64,000 bases of DNA from Pseudonocardia sulfidoxydans NBRC 16205 (GTDB taxonomy: Bacteria; Actinomycetota; Actinomycetes; Mycobacteriales; Pseudonocardiaceae), in contig NZ_BJVJ01000001.1 in assembly GCF_007989085.1 (NCBI RefSeq), positions 186,001-250,000 of the forward strand, given 5' to 3'. A model generated the notes under the pieces. That model had not been told where the DNA came from, ran no database searches, and saw only the letters and a program-made list of their open reading frames with translations. Positions 42,816 to 51,083 of this stretch are shown in pieces (within the stretch, counting starts at the first letter, position 1; every line of letters begins with the position of its first letter). The position numbers were made by a program, and so were the translations under genes.

Positions 42816-43256
42816 TCAGCCGCCGAAGTGCTGCTGCAGGGCCGAGATTCCACCGCCGTACACGCCGCGGGCGTAGGTCTTGGTCAGCTCGGCCTCGTCG
42901 CCGGCGTCGGCGTCGAACTCCGCCCACCACTCGACGAAGGCGTGCCCGGTGTCGGTGACGGGGGCGACGCGGATGGTGGAGACGTAGCGGCGCACGGGGA
43001 ACGGGCCCGAGTCGGTGAACGTGTAGGTGTAGGTGCGGGCGTCGTCGTCGAGCGCGACGAGCCGCTCCGACACGACCGCGTCGCCGCCGAGGCCGAGTTT
43101 GCGGACGGCCCCGACCTCGGCGCCGGAGTCGCCGGTGGTGAGCTCGCTGCTCTGGATGCCGGGATGCCAGTCGGCGATCCCGTTGAAGTCGCGGATGCGG
43201 GCCCAGACGTCGTCGGCGGACGCGGTGACGACTCCACTGGCGTACGGACGCGGCAT
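42816..43256 (-). CDS. SRPBCC-family (polyketide cyclase/dehydrase-like) protein
   Basis: A 146-residue helix-grip protein. The N-terminal strand VVTASADDVWARIRDFNGIADWHPG is the signature of the polyketide_cyc2/SRPBCC superfamily; LVALDDDARTYTYTFTDSGPFPV and a long C-terminal helix (DEAELTKTYARGVYGGGISALQQHF) complete the fold, which binds hydrophobic ligands in a deep pocket. ATG 43256 is one base after the TIM-barrel stop. It may bind or transform the compound handled by this operon; the reaction is not known. Confidence 0.88.
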   Translation of the reverse strand: MPRPYASGVVTASADDVWARIRDFNGIADWHPGIQSSELTTGDSGAEVGAVRKLGLGGDAVVSERLVALDDDARTYTYTFTDSGPFPVRRYVSTIRVAPVTDTGHAFVEWWAEFDADAGDEAELTKTYARGVYGGGISALQQHFGG

Positions 43257-43257
43257 G

Positions 43258-44094
43258 TCAGTTCTCCTCGAGGACGGTCTTGAACGCACGGGTCTGTTCG
43301 GTGAGGGCCTTCTCGGTGGGCAGCCGCTCCATCGACGACGCCCCGTAGAAGCCGTGGCAGTGCGCGGTGCGCGACAGCACGTAGGCGGCGTCGTCGGGCA
43401 TGGAGACGGGCCCGCCGTGGACGAGGACGAGGACGTCGTCGCGTTCGTCGAGGGCGGCGGCGGACCACTCGTCGACGAGCGCGACGCAGTCGTCGAGGGT
43501 CTTCGCGGTCTCGGCGCCGATGGCACCGCCGGTGGTCAACCCCATGTGGCACACGACGATGTCGGCACCGGCCCGGGTCATGGCGCGCGCGTCGTCGGCG
43601 GAGAAGACGTAGGGGGTGGTGAGCATGTCGGCGGCGCGGGCGGCGGCGACGAGGTCGACCTCCAGGCCGTAGCCCATCCCGGTCTCCTCGAGGTTGGCGC
43701 GGAAGGTGCCGTCGATGAGCCCGACCGTCGGGAAGTTCTGGATGCCGGCGAAGCCGAGGTCGTCGAGCTCGCGCAGGAACCGGTCGGTGATCATGAACGG
43801 GTCGGTGCCGTTGACGCCCGCGAGCACGGGTGTCTCCTTGACGACGGGCAGCACCTCGGCGGCCATCTCGACGACGATGTCGTTGGCGTTGCCGTACGCG
43901 AGCAGCCCGGCGAGCGAGCCGCGGCCGGCCATCCGGTAGCGGCCGGAGTTGTAGATGACGATGAGGTCGATCCCGCCGGCCTCCTCGCACTTGGCCGAGA
44001 GCCCGGTGCCCGCTCCCCCGCCGACGATGGGTTCGCCGCGCCGGGCCATGTCCTGGAATCGTTCGACGAGGTCGACCCTCCTGTGCCGCTTCAC
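43258..44094 (-). CDS. TIM-barrel signal-transduction-type protein (phosphoenolpyruvate hydrolase family)
   Basis: A 278-residue TIM-barrel protein of the family that forms the C-terminal half of the plant Tm-1 protein. Signature parts are [31 protein letters not shown] (residues about 23-53), [27 protein letters not shown] and a late [14 protein letters not shown] that would close the active site. GTG 44094 overlaps the stop of the Tm-1-like gene (GTGA). Bacterial members lie next to Tm-1-like genes, so they are thought to act as a pair. An enzymatic role (aldolase- or hydrolase-like) is inferred from the fold. Confidence 0.88.
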   Translation of the reverse strand: MKRHRRVDLVERFQDMARRGEPIVGGGAGTGLSAKCEEAGGIDLIVIYNSGRYRMAGRGSLAGLLAYGNANDIVVEMAAEVLPVVKETPVLAGVNGTDPFMITDRFLRELDDLGFAGIQNFPTVGLIDGTFRANLEETGMGYGLEVDLVAAARAADMLTTPYVFSADDARAMTRAGADIVVCHMGLTTGGAIGAETAKTLDDCVALVDEWSAAALDERDDVLVLVHGGPVSMPDDAAYVLSRTAHCHGFYGASSMERLPTEKALTEQTRAFKTVLEEN

Positions 44095-45275
44095 GGCCGC
44101 AGCTCCTTCCAGGCGGCGACGATTGCGTCGGCGAACGCGGGGTCGTTGATGTGGTGGGGCACCCGGCGTACGACCCCCGGGCGCGCCACTGCGGACTCCA
44201 CGGCCTCGAACAGGGCCGCGTCGGCCTCCGGATCGTGGAACGCCTGACCCGGTGCGTCGAGCGCGGAGACCCCGCCCTCGGGGATCAGGAACACCGCAGG
44301 CCCGGTCAACGCGTTCAGCTTGCGCGCCAGGAACTCCCCACAGGAACGGTTCTCGTCGGCCGCGGTCCGCATCAGCGTGACCTGCGCGTTGTGCTCGTAG
44401 AACGTCCGCCCGGCGAAGGCGGCGGGGACGGTGTCGGGCGCGCCGAAGTTGACCATGTCGAGGGCCCCGCAGGAGCCGACGTAGGGCACCCCGGTGCGGG
44501 CGATCGCGTCGAGCCGGTCCTCGCCTGCCGCCATGACGCCGCCGACGAGCAGGTCCGCGACCTCGGTGGTGGTGACGTCGAGGACGGCGCCGATCAGGCC
44601 GTCGTCGACGAGCTTCTCCATCGCCTTCCCGCCGGTACCGGTGGCGTGGAAGACGAGCGGGTCGACGTCGTCGAGTCGTTCCAGCACCTGCGTCACCAGC
44701 GGCGTCGTCACCCCGAACATCGTGATGCCGACGGCGGGGCGGTCCGCCGCCGCGGGCACCGCGTTGGCCAGGGCGCCCGCGAGCATGTGCGCGGCGTTGC
44801 CGAGGACCTGCCGCGAGATGCGGTTGAGCCCGGCGACGTCGGTGACCGAGTGCAGCATCGCGATGTCGGCGGCGCCGACGTAGGGGGCGACGTCGCCGGA
44901 CGCGACGGTCGAGACCATCACCTTCGGGATGCCGACGGGCACTGCCCGCATCGCCGGGGTGATCAGCGCCGTCCCGCCCGAGCCGCCGAGCCCGAGGACG
45001 CCGCCGACGTCGTCGCGCGAGGCCAGGAATGCCTGCAGCGCAACGGCCATCGCGCCGACCGCGCTCCCCCGGTCACCGGTGAACACGGCGTCGGCGCCGT
45101 CGGGATGGTGCGCGGCGACGTCGGCGGGCCCGACGTCGGCGGTCGACCGCGCAGCCTCCGAGGTGGACACGTCGACGGTCCGGACGTCTGCTCCGGCGGT
45201 CCGGAGCAGGCCGGCCACATAGGACAGCTCGGCCGACTTCGTGTCGAAGGTCCCGACGACGTAGGCGAGGCTCAC
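44091..45275 (-). CDS. Tm-1-like ATP-binding domain protein (UPF0261)
   Basis: A 394-residue protein homologous to the N-terminal half of tomato Tm-1. It begins [18 protein letters not shown], has [42 protein letters not shown] glycine-rich nucleotide loop around residues 89-126, [32 protein letters not shown], and [14 protein letters not shown] 45275 follows GGAGCCC. It is the first gene of the operon with the TIM-barrel partner. Known structures of the plant domain bind ATP-Mg; the bacterial reaction has not been firmly established to my knowledge. Confidence 0.9.
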   Translation of the reverse strand: MSLAYVVGTFDTKSAELSYVAGLLRTAGADVRTVDVSTSEAARSTADVGPADVAAHHPDGADAVFTGDRGSAVGAMAVALQAFLASRDDVGGVLGLGGSGGTALITPAMRAVPVGIPKVMVSTVASGDVAPYVGAADIAMLHSVTDVAGLNRISRQVLGNAAHMLAGALANAVPAAADRPAVGITMFGVTTPLVTQVLERLDDVDPLVFHATGTGGKAMEKLVDDGLIGAVLDVTTTEVADLLVGGVMAAGEDRLDAIARTGVPYVGSCGALDMVNFGAPDTVPAAFAGRTFYEHNAQVTLMRTAADENRSCGEFLARKLNALTGPAVFLIPEGGVSALDAPGQAFHDPEADAALFEAVESAVARPGVVRRVPHHINDPAFADAIVAAWKELRP

Positions 45276-45302
45276 GGGCTCCGTTCTAGCCGAACACCGA
45301 CG

Positions 45303-45467
45303 ATGTTTCGACCCCTGGCGCTGCTCGACTCCCACCCCGATCTCGACCTGCGACACAACCGCGCGGTCATGGCGGCGGTCCCGGCGCCGTCGACGGCCGA
45401 CGAGACCTTCACGCGCCACGTCGAGATGCTGACGGCGTGGGTGCGGTCCCGCCTGTCCGGATCGTGA
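45303..45467 (+). CDS. Possible 54-residue ORF, unrecognised
   Basis: A short plus-strand frame ([20 protein letters not shown] start, [10 protein letters not shown] end) between the Tm-1 promoter side and the first palindrome. Composition looks protein-like, but there is no ribosome-binding site, it lies in the promoter region of the minus-strand operon and I know no family for it. Low confidence. Confidence 0.25.
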   Translation: MFRPLALLDSHPDLDLRHNRAVMAAVPAPSTADETFTRHVEMLTAWVRSRLSGS

Positions 45468-45481
45468 GCACTGCCCGGGTC

Positions 45482-45521
45482 GTGAGTGGCGATAGTCGCT
45501 ACAGCGACTATCGCCACTCAC
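45482..45521. repeat. 40-bp palindromic repeat, copy 1
   Basis: Arms GTGAGTGGCGATAGTCGCT (45482-45500) and its exact complement (45503-45521) flank AC. A second copy with a paired base change lies at 53309-53350. It stands 13 bases beyond the stop of the minus-strand HTH gene and after the small plus-strand ORF, so it is at the 3' ends of converging frames and may work as a bidirectional terminator. Confidence 0.85.
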
Positions 45522-45533
45522 AGGGTCGTCGCA

Positions 45534-45908
45534 TCAGCAGCCGTCGAGGCGGCCGTAGGCGGTCTGCGGGGAGATCCGCGAAGCGCGGGCCATCGCCCGG
45601 ATCTCCAGGCCCACCTGCTTGCCCCGGCACAGGAGCTCCTGCTGGCGGGTGCGCAGCTCGTCGATGCGGTCGGCCACCTCCGCCATCTCCGCGAGCAGCG
45701 CCTCCGCCTCCGGCCCCGCCCCGCTGCGGCTACGCCCCGCACCCGGGCGCGGCCAGGCGCGGACCTCCTCGGCGTCCCACAGCTTGCGCCGGCCACCGAT
45801 GTCGAGCGGGCCCGGCGCCTGCCCACGTGACACGTAGCCCAGCCACGTCGTGGTTTTGACCCCCCAGGCCTGGGCACACTCGTCGCTCGTCCAGGTCTCG
45901 CCGCTCAT
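45534..45908 (-). CDS. Small helix-turn-helix DNA-binding protein
   Basis: A 124-residue protein. The N-terminal part (WTSDECAQAWGVKTTTWLGYVSRGQAPGP followed by GRRKLWDAEEVRAW) is the excisionase/MerR-type winged helix. The middle (EAEALLAEMAEVADRIDELRTRQQELL) is a coiled coil, and the end (ARASRISPQTAYGRL) is a second short HTH. ATG 45908 opens the frame. It is not part of any visible mobile element, since no integrase or attachment repeats were found, so a chromosomal regulator is more likely than an excisionase. Confidence 0.75.
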   Translation of the reverse strand: MSGETWTSDECAQAWGVKTTTWLGYVSRGQAPGPLDIGGRRKLWDAEEVRAWPRPGAGRSRSGAGPEAEALLAEMAEVADRIDELRTRQQELLCRGKQVGLEIRAMARASRISPQTAYGRLDGC

Positions 45909-46000
45909 GGGCGTACATCATCGTCCATCGACGTCCATCATGGTCGATACGGCCGGGCAAACACATCCAGACATACCCGGGATCGAATACTCTGACCGCC

Positions 46001-46657
46001 GTGCCCGCCCGATCGAGGTCCAACGCGCTCGCCCTCGCCGTACTCAGTCTGCTCACCGAGCGCCCGATGCACCCCTACGAGATGGCGACAACGCTGCGCA
46101 GCCGGGCCAAGGAGGAGAGCATCAAGCTCAACTACGGCTCGCTGTACTCGGTCGTCGACTCGCTGGCCAAGCGTGGGCTGATCGAGCCGGCGGAGACGCT
46201 GCGCGACGGGCGGCGCCCCGAACGCACCGTCTACACCGTCACCGAGCCGGGGCGGGTGGAGTTCGCGGACTGGCTGAGCGAGCTGATCTCGGTGCCCGTC
46301 AAGGAGTTCACCAGCTTCGAGGCGGCGCTGTCGATGCTGCCGGGCCTGCCACCCGACGTCGTCGCCGGCCTGCTGCGGCTGCGCGTGCACCGGCTCTCCT
46401 CGATGATCGACGGGGGCGCGTCAGCGCTGCGCCGTGGCGAGAGCGAGGGCCTGCCCCGGCTGATGTCGATCGAGTTCGAGTACCGCCTCACGCTGGCCCG
46501 CGCCGAGCTCACCTTCGTCGAGGCGCTGCTCGCCGACCTCGATGCCGGCACGCTCGAGGGCTACGAGCTGTGGCGCACGGTCCACCAGACCGGGGAGATG
46601 CCGCCGGACGACGAGGTCCTCGCCCGGATCGCCGCGGAGCGCGGGCCCACGAACTGA
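46001..46657 (+). CDS. PadR-family transcriptional regulator
   Basis: A 218-residue PadR/Vir protein. The N-terminal winged helix is plain: LALAVLSLLTERPMHPYEMATTLRSR, IKLNYGSLYSVVDSLAKRGLIEP, and the wing GRRPERTVYTVTEPG. The C-terminal Vir-type helices mediate dimerisation. GTG 46001 has no ribosome-binding site but a TACTCT (-10 type) lies at 45988-45993, so the message may be leaderless. It precedes an ABC exporter operon, the classical PadR target, and is likely to repress it and itself. Confidence 0.9.
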   Translation: MPARSRSNALALAVLSLLTERPMHPYEMATTLRSRAKEESIKLNYGSLYSVVDSLAKRGLIEPAETLRDGRRPERTVYTVTEPGRVEFADWLSELISVPVKEFTSFEAALSMLPGLPPDVVAGLLRLRVHRLSSMIDGGASALRRGESEGLPRLMSIEFEYRLTLARAELTFVEALLADLDAGTLEGYELWRTVHQTGEMPPDDEVLARIAAERGPTN

Positions 46658-46665
46658 CATCACTC

Positions 46666-46686
46666 TGACGTCATACTTGACGTCAT
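46666..46686. promoter_or_regulatory. Two TGACGTCAT boxes, candidate PadR operator
   Basis: TGACGTCAT occurs at 46666-46674 and again at 46678-46686, 12 bases apart start to start, each centred on the perfect palindrome TGACGTCA. They lie 9 bases after padR and 177 bases before the ABC ATPase gene, in the interval that must hold its promoter. Confidence 0.55.
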
Positions 46687-46736
46687 GTACTCGAACTCGG
46701 ATACTCGCGCACGGACAGATGTCCGACCGAAGAAAA

Positions 46737-46769
46737 CCCCGGCCGGGTGCGGCTACACCCGGGCCGGGG
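46737..46769 (+). terminator. GC-rich hairpin in the leader of the ABC exporter genes
   Basis: CCCCGGCCGGGTG (46737-46749) pairs with CACCCGGGCCGGGG (46756-46769) with one bulged base and a 6-base loop. It lies between the TGACGTCA boxes and the ATPase gene, preceded by an A-rich run. It could end the padR message or act as an attenuator for the exporter. Confidence 0.5.
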
Positions 46770-46862
46770 CCCCGTTCCCAGGTCGGCCCGCACGCGGTGC
46801 GACCCAGGGCACCTTCACGATAGCCGCGGACGGGCCGCCCGGATCAGGCGAAGGGCTGCCGT

Positions 46863-47813
46863 ATGCACACCGCGATCCAGGCCGAGGCGCTCGTCAAGCG
46901 CTACGGCGACGTCACCGCGCTCGACGGGCTCACCGTCGACGTCGCACCCGGCACCGTGTTCGGCCTGCTCGGGCCCAACGGTGCGGGCAAGTCGACGACC
47001 GTCAAGGTGCTCACCACGCTCACCAGGCCCGACTCCGGCACCGCGACCGTCGCCGGACACGACGTCGCCGCCGAGCCCGCACAGGTGCGCCGCAACATCG
47101 GCGTCGTCACGCAGCGGGCCGCCACCGACCCGCAGGCCACCGGCCGGGAGAACCTGGTGCTGGCCGGACGGCTGCAGGGTCTGTCCGGCGCCGAGGCGCG
47201 CACCCGGGCCGACGCCCTGCTCGCCCGCTTCGGCGTCGCCGACGCCGCGGGCCGCGTCGTACGCACCTGGTCCGGCGGTATGGCGCGCAAACTCGACGTC
47301 GCCATGGGCCTCGTGCACCGTCCGCCGGTGCTCTTCCTCGACGAACCGACGACCGGGCTGGACCCGCAGGCCCGCGCCGACCTGTGGACCGAGATCGCCG
47401 CCCTGGCCCGCGACGAGGGCACCACCGTCCTGCTCACCACGCACTACCTCGAGGAGGCCGACCAGCTCGCCGAGCGGGTGGCGATCGTCGACCACGGGCG
47501 GGTCGTCGCGACCGGGACGCCCGACGCGCTCAAGAGCGACCTGCGCGGGGACACCGTCGTCGTCGGCCTCGCCCCTTCCGACGACCCGTCGCTCGCGGCC
47601 GCCGTGCTGCACCGGGCCGGGGTCGGTGACGTCACCACCGAGGGGCGGGCCCTGCGCGCCCGCGTCGACGACGGCGCCCAGGCCGTCCCCGGGCTGCTCG
47701 CGGCGCTGGAACGGGGTGGCGTGAGCGTCGCGGCGATCAGCGTCGCCCGCCCGTCGCTCGACGACGTCTACCTGCGCCTCACGGGGCGCACGCTCGCCGA
47801 GGTCGCGGCATGA
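46863..47813 (+). CDS. ABC exporter ATPase (daunorubicin-resistance DrrA type)
   Basis: A 316-residue ABC ATPase. Walker A GPNGAGKST, the DrrA-type GVVTQRAATDPQATGRENL, signature WSGGMARKLDVAMGL, Walker B VLFLDEPTTGLDPQAR and H-loop LLTTHYLEEADQL are all present. The C-terminal 90 residues match the DrrA extension, ending RPSLDDVYLRLTGR. The ATG at 46863 has GAAGGG upstream. Its stop overlaps the permease start (ATGA). It powers export of a drug-like or lipid molecule under PadR control. Confidence 0.92.
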   Translation: MHTAIQAEALVKRYGDVTALDGLTVDVAPGTVFGLLGPNGAGKSTTVKVLTTLTRPDSGTATVAGHDVAAEPAQVRRNIGVVTQRAATDPQATGRENLVLAGRLQGLSGAEARTRADALLARFGVADAAGRVVRTWSGGMARKLDVAMGLVHRPPVLFLDEPTTGLDPQARADLWTEIAALARDEGTTVLLTTHYLEEADQLAERVAIVDHGRVVATGTPDALKSDLRGDTVVVGLAPSDDPSLAAAVLHRAGVGDVTTEGRALRARVDDGAQAVPGLLAALERGGVSVAAISVARPSLDDVYLRLTGRTLAEVAA

Positions 47814-48586
47814 CCACCCTCGTCCCGCACACCGTCCATCTCACGGGCCGGCACGTCCGCGGCTTCCTGCGCCAGCCCGCGTTCGTGATCGTGACGTTGG
47901 TGCAGCCGCTGATCTGGCTGCTGCTGTTCGGTCAGCTCTTCCGCGCCGTCGTGGCGCTGCCCGGCTTCGGCGCCGGGTCCTACCTGGAGTTCCTGGCGCC
48001 CGGCGTCGTGATCATGACGGTGCTGTTCTCCAGCGGCTGGTCGGGCATGGCGTTCATCGAGGACATGGACCGCGGCGTCATGGACCGCATGCTGTCCTCG
48101 CCTGCGAGCCGCGGCGCGATGATGGGCTCGTCGGTGGCCTACACCGGCTTCACGACGGTCATCCAGTCGCTGGTCATCGTGGTCGTCGCGGTGGCGTCGG
48201 GGGCACGGTTCGCGGGCGGCGTCGTCGGCGTGCTGGTCATGCTGGTGGCCGCGGTGCTGCTCGCGGCGGCGTTCGGGTCGCTGTCCAACGGCGTCGCACT
48301 GCTGGTGCGTCGACGCGAGGCCCTCATCGGCTTCTCGACGATGCTGACGCTGCCGCTGTCGTTCCTCTCGTCGGCGATCATCGCCCGCGAGGCGATGCCC
48401 GGCTGGATCCAGGCCGTCGCGACCTGGAACCCGGTCGACTGGGCCGTGACGGCGAGCCGGTCGGCGCTGTCGGCCGATCCCGACCCGGCCGGCATCGGAT
48501 GGCGGCTGCTCGGGCTCGCGGTCGTCGCGCTCGCGCTGTCGGCGCTCGCGACCAGGGCGTTCCGCGCGTACCAGCGTTCGGTCTGA
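47810..48586 (+). CDS. ABC-2 type exporter permease (DrrB type)
   Basis: A 258-residue membrane protein with six hydrophobic segments. The ABC-2 permease motifs are QPLIWLLLFGQLFRAVVALPGFGAGSYLEFLAPGVVIM near the N-terminus and LTLPLSFLSSAIIAREAMPGWIQAVATWNPV near residue 180-215. It pairs with the ATPase through the ATGA overlap. A strong hairpin lies 8 bases beyond its stop. The exported molecule is unknown. Confidence 0.92.
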   Translation: MTTLVPHTVHLTGRHVRGFLRQPAFVIVTLVQPLIWLLLFGQLFRAVVALPGFGAGSYLEFLAPGVVIMTVLFSSGWSGMAFIEDMDRGVMDRMLSSPASRGAMMGSSVAYTGFTTVIQSLVIVVVAVASGARFAGGVVGVLVMLVAAVLLAAAFGSLSNGVALLVRRREALIGFSTMLTLPLSFLSSAIIAREAMPGWIQAVATWNPVDWAVTASRSALSADPDPAGIGWRLLGLAVVALALSALATRAFRAYQRSV

Positions 48587-48593
48587 GGCGACG

Positions 48594-48629
48594 GAGAGGC
48601 CCGGACACCCCGGGTGTCCGGGCCCTCTC
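48594..48629. terminator. Bidirectional terminator hairpin
   Basis: GAGAGGCCCGGACACC (48594-48609) pairs with 48613-48629 around a 3-base loop with a single bulged G. It sits in the 56-base gap between the convergent exporter permease and DoxX-like genes. No U-tract on either side. Confidence 0.75.
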
Positions 48630-48642
48630 ACGGGAGCGTCGG

Positions 48643-50025
48643 TCAGCCGACCTTCGACAGCCGCGTGCGGGTGTCGGTCGCTGCGCCGTCGGCAGCCTTG
48701 GCCGCCGCGGCCCCCAGCTCGGACGCGCGCGCGGCGAGGTCACCGCGCAGCTTCGCGGCCTGCTCGGCGGCCTCGGACGCCAGCGTCGACAGCTGGTCGA
48801 CGTAGCCCGGTGCCTTCTTCCGCGCCTTGGCCGCCGCCTTCGTGGCCTGCTTCTCCCACGCGGCGCGCCGCTTCTCGGCAGCCTTCAGCAGTTTCCTGCC
48901 GCGCCTGCCCGCCTCGGCCTGCAGGTCCCCGCCGTGCTCGGCGAGCAGCGCCTGCCACTTCACACCCCGCTTCTCGACGAGCTTCTGCAGCCGCTCCCCG
49001 TGCTTGTCGGCGCGGCGCTGCAGGCGGGCGGCCCGCTCACTGGCGTCGGCGGACCGGTCGGCGATGTCGTCGCTCAGCTCGGCGGCCCTGGCCATGAGGG
49101 TGTCGCGCAGGTCGGGGGCCCGGTCGGCCACCGTCGCCGAGACCTTCGACGCGCGGTCGGCCAGCTGCGCGCCGACGTCGGGAGCCCTGTCAGCAAGTTT
49201 GGTGGCGCGATCGGCGAGAGCCGCACCGACCTCCGGCGCCTTCTCCGCGATCACCGCGCCCGCCTTCGTGGCCCGGTCGGCGACGGCCGCGCCCACGACC
49301 GGTGCCCGCTCGGCGACGGCCGCGCCCACCGCCGAGGCCCGGTCGGCCAGCGCCGCACCGGCCTCCGACGCCTTGTCGGCGAGCCCCGACGACTTCGCCG
49401 ACGCGGCGACGCCCGGCGCGAGACCGGCGAGCCCGGCCGCGATCCCGGACACCGCGCCGCCCGCGTCGTGGGCGGCGCCCGCGACCCGGCCGGAGATGTC
49501 GTGCGCGGCCCCGGTCACGGCGTCGACGCGTTCCCCCGCCGCCGCGGCGGCGAGCCGGGCGGTCCGCCTGCCCCGGTAGGCGACGGACGGCTTGCCGTGG
49601 GTGTCGGCGGCGGCGATGAGCAGCCCGCCGAGCAGCCCGACGTTCTTCAGGAAATGGATCTGCTGCGCCTTGCGCTCCTCGGGGTCCTCGATCTCCCAGA
49701 AGCGGTGCCCGGCCAGCGTCGTCGGGACGAGGCTCGCGGCCAGCGCCGTCGACGCCAGCCGTGGCGTCTTGCCCAGCGCGAGCAGGGACCCCGCGGCGAT
49801 CTTCACCACGGCGTCGACCTTCACGAGCATCTCGGCGTCGGGCCGGGAGTCGATCGGCGTCACCTCGACGGCCTTGTCCAGCACCGGGTCGAGCGCGGGC
49901 GCCGCGGCGTCGAGCACGGGCTTCGCGGCTTGCGCGTGACCCTCGGGGGCGCGCAGAGCGGAGATGCCGCCACTGATGAACATGGCGGCGAGCATGGGTC
50001 TGGCTACACGTCGCAGGACCGGCAT
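48643..50025 (-). CDS. DoxX-family membrane protein with 11-residue-repeat helical tail
   Basis: A 460-residue fusion. Residues 1-145 form a four-helix DoxX-like membrane domain (PMLAAMFISGGISALR, VVKIAAGSLLALG, HFLKNVGLLGGLLIAAAD). From 216 to about 332 there are ten 11-residue units of the type A-D-R-A-x-x-V-G-A-A-V plus one 7-residue unit, then a Lys/Arg/Ala-rich helix to the end. An 11-residue period gives a long amphipathic helix as in LEA proteins and apolipoproteins, so the tail may lie on the inner membrane face. The DoxX part is normally a complete protein of about 150 residues; the fusion is unusual. ATG 50025 chosen. Confidence 0.85.
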   Translation of the reverse strand: MPVLRRVARPMLAAMFISGGISALRAPEGHAQAAKPVLDAAAPALDPVLDKAVEVTPIDSRPDAEMLVKVDAVVKIAAGSLLALGKTPRLASTALAASLVPTTLAGHRFWEIEDPEERKAQQIHFLKNVGLLGGLLIAAADTHGKPSVAYRGRRTARLAAAAAGERVDAVTGAAHDISGRVAGAAHDAGGAVSGIAAGLAGLAPGVAASAKSSGLADKASEAGAALADRASAVGAAVAERAPVVGAAVADRATKAGAVIAEKAPEVGAALADRATKLADRAPDVGAQLADRASKVSATVADRAPDLRDTLMARAAELSDDIADRSADASERAARLQRRADKHGERLQKLVEKRGVKWQALLAEHGGDLQAEAGRRGRKLLKAAEKRRAAWEKQATKAAAKARKKAPGYVDQLSTLASEAAEQAAKLRGDLAARASELGAAAAKAADGAATDTRTRLSKVG

Positions 50026-50087
50026 GCCCGCACGTTCCCCGCCACCGGAAACGCCAAACCCGTCCGCCGATGGGCCATAGTTCTGGT

Positions 50088-51074
50088 GTGAGCGCGCAGC
50101 CCGGCAACCATGCGATCGGCCTCGACATCGGCGGCACCAACATCCGCGGCGCGGTCGTCGGTGACGACGGCACGATCCTGGCCGAGGTGTCGGAGCGGAC
50201 GCCGGAGACCTCCGACGGCACCACGATGACGAAGCTCCTGCTGGGCATCACCCAGCACCTGCTGACCGCTCATCCCGAGGTCGGCGCCATCGGCGTGGGC
50301 GCGGCGGGGATCGTCGAGTGGCCGGCCGGCCTGATCCGCTGGGCGCCCAACAACACCTACCGGAACTGGCGGGTCCGCGACGAGCTGGAGGAGGCCACCG
50401 GGCTGCCCGCGACCGTCGACAACGACGCCAACGTCGCCGCCCTCGCCGAGGCCCGGCTGGGCAGGGACCGCCTGCGCGAGATGGTGTTCCTCACCGTCGG
50501 GACCGGCGTCGGCGGCGGGCTGGTGCTGGGCGGCGTCATCTACCGCGGCCCGACGGGGCGGGGCGGGGAGCTGGGGCACATCATCGTGGCCCCCGACGGG
50601 CCGGTGTGCGGCTGCGGCAACCGCGGCTGCCTGGAAGCCGTCGCCTCCGGGACGGCGCTGGACCGGATGGCGCGCGAGGCCGCCGCCGCCGACCCCGGCG
50701 GCGCGATCGCCCGGATCGCCCGCGACGAGCACGACGGGCACGTCACCGGCCACGCCGTCACCCGCGCCACCGAGCTGGGCGACCCCACCGCGCTCGGCCT
50801 GTTCGCGACCCTGGGCCGCTGGCTCGGCATCGGCATCGCGTCGTTGACCAACATGCTGGAGATCGAGGCCGTCGTCATCGGCGGTGGCCTGGTCACCACG
50901 GGCGACCTGCTGCTCGACCCCGCCCGTGCTGCCTACCTCGAACACGCCTACGCCCGGGAGGCGCGGCCGGTCGCCGAGGTACGGCCGGGGACGTTCGGCA
51001 CGGACGCGGGCGTCGTCGGCGCCGCGCTGCTCGGGCTGGAGCACGCGCACGACGGCGAGGTCCACGCCCGATAG
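50088..51074 (+). CDS. ROK-family sugar kinase (glucokinase-like)
   Basis: A 328-residue ROK protein. The ATP loop is GLDIGGTNIRGAVVGDDG, sugar-binding segments are NDANVAALAEARLG and GELGHIIVAPDG, and the zinc motif is CGCGNRGCLEAVASG (C-x-C-G-x-x-G-C-x-E). There is no N-terminal HTH, so it is a kinase rather than a repressor. GTG 50088 is used with a possible -10 (CATAGT) ending 7 bases before, which suggests a leaderless message; ATG 50070 is an alternative. It would phosphorylate glucose or a related hexose. Confidence 0.88.
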   Translation: MSAQPGNHAIGLDIGGTNIRGAVVGDDGTILAEVSERTPETSDGTTMTKLLLGITQHLLTAHPEVGAIGVGAAGIVEWPAGLIRWAPNNTYRNWRVRDELEEATGLPATVDNDANVAALAEARLGRDRLREMVFLTVGTGVGGGLVLGGVIYRGPTGRGGELGHIIVAPDGPVCGCGNRGCLEAVASGTALDRMAREAAAADPGGAIARIARDEHDGHVTGHAVTRATELGDPTALGLFATLGRWLGIGIASLTNMLEIEAVVIGGGLVTTGDLLLDPARAAYLEHAYAREARPVAEVRPGTFGTDAGVVGAALLGLEHAHDGEVHAR

Positions 51075-51083
51075 GTTGACCCG

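Noticed and set aside
45534..45908. HTH protein considered as a phage or ICE excisionase
   Set aside because: No integrase, attachment repeats or tRNA gene nearby; a stand-alone regulator is simpler.
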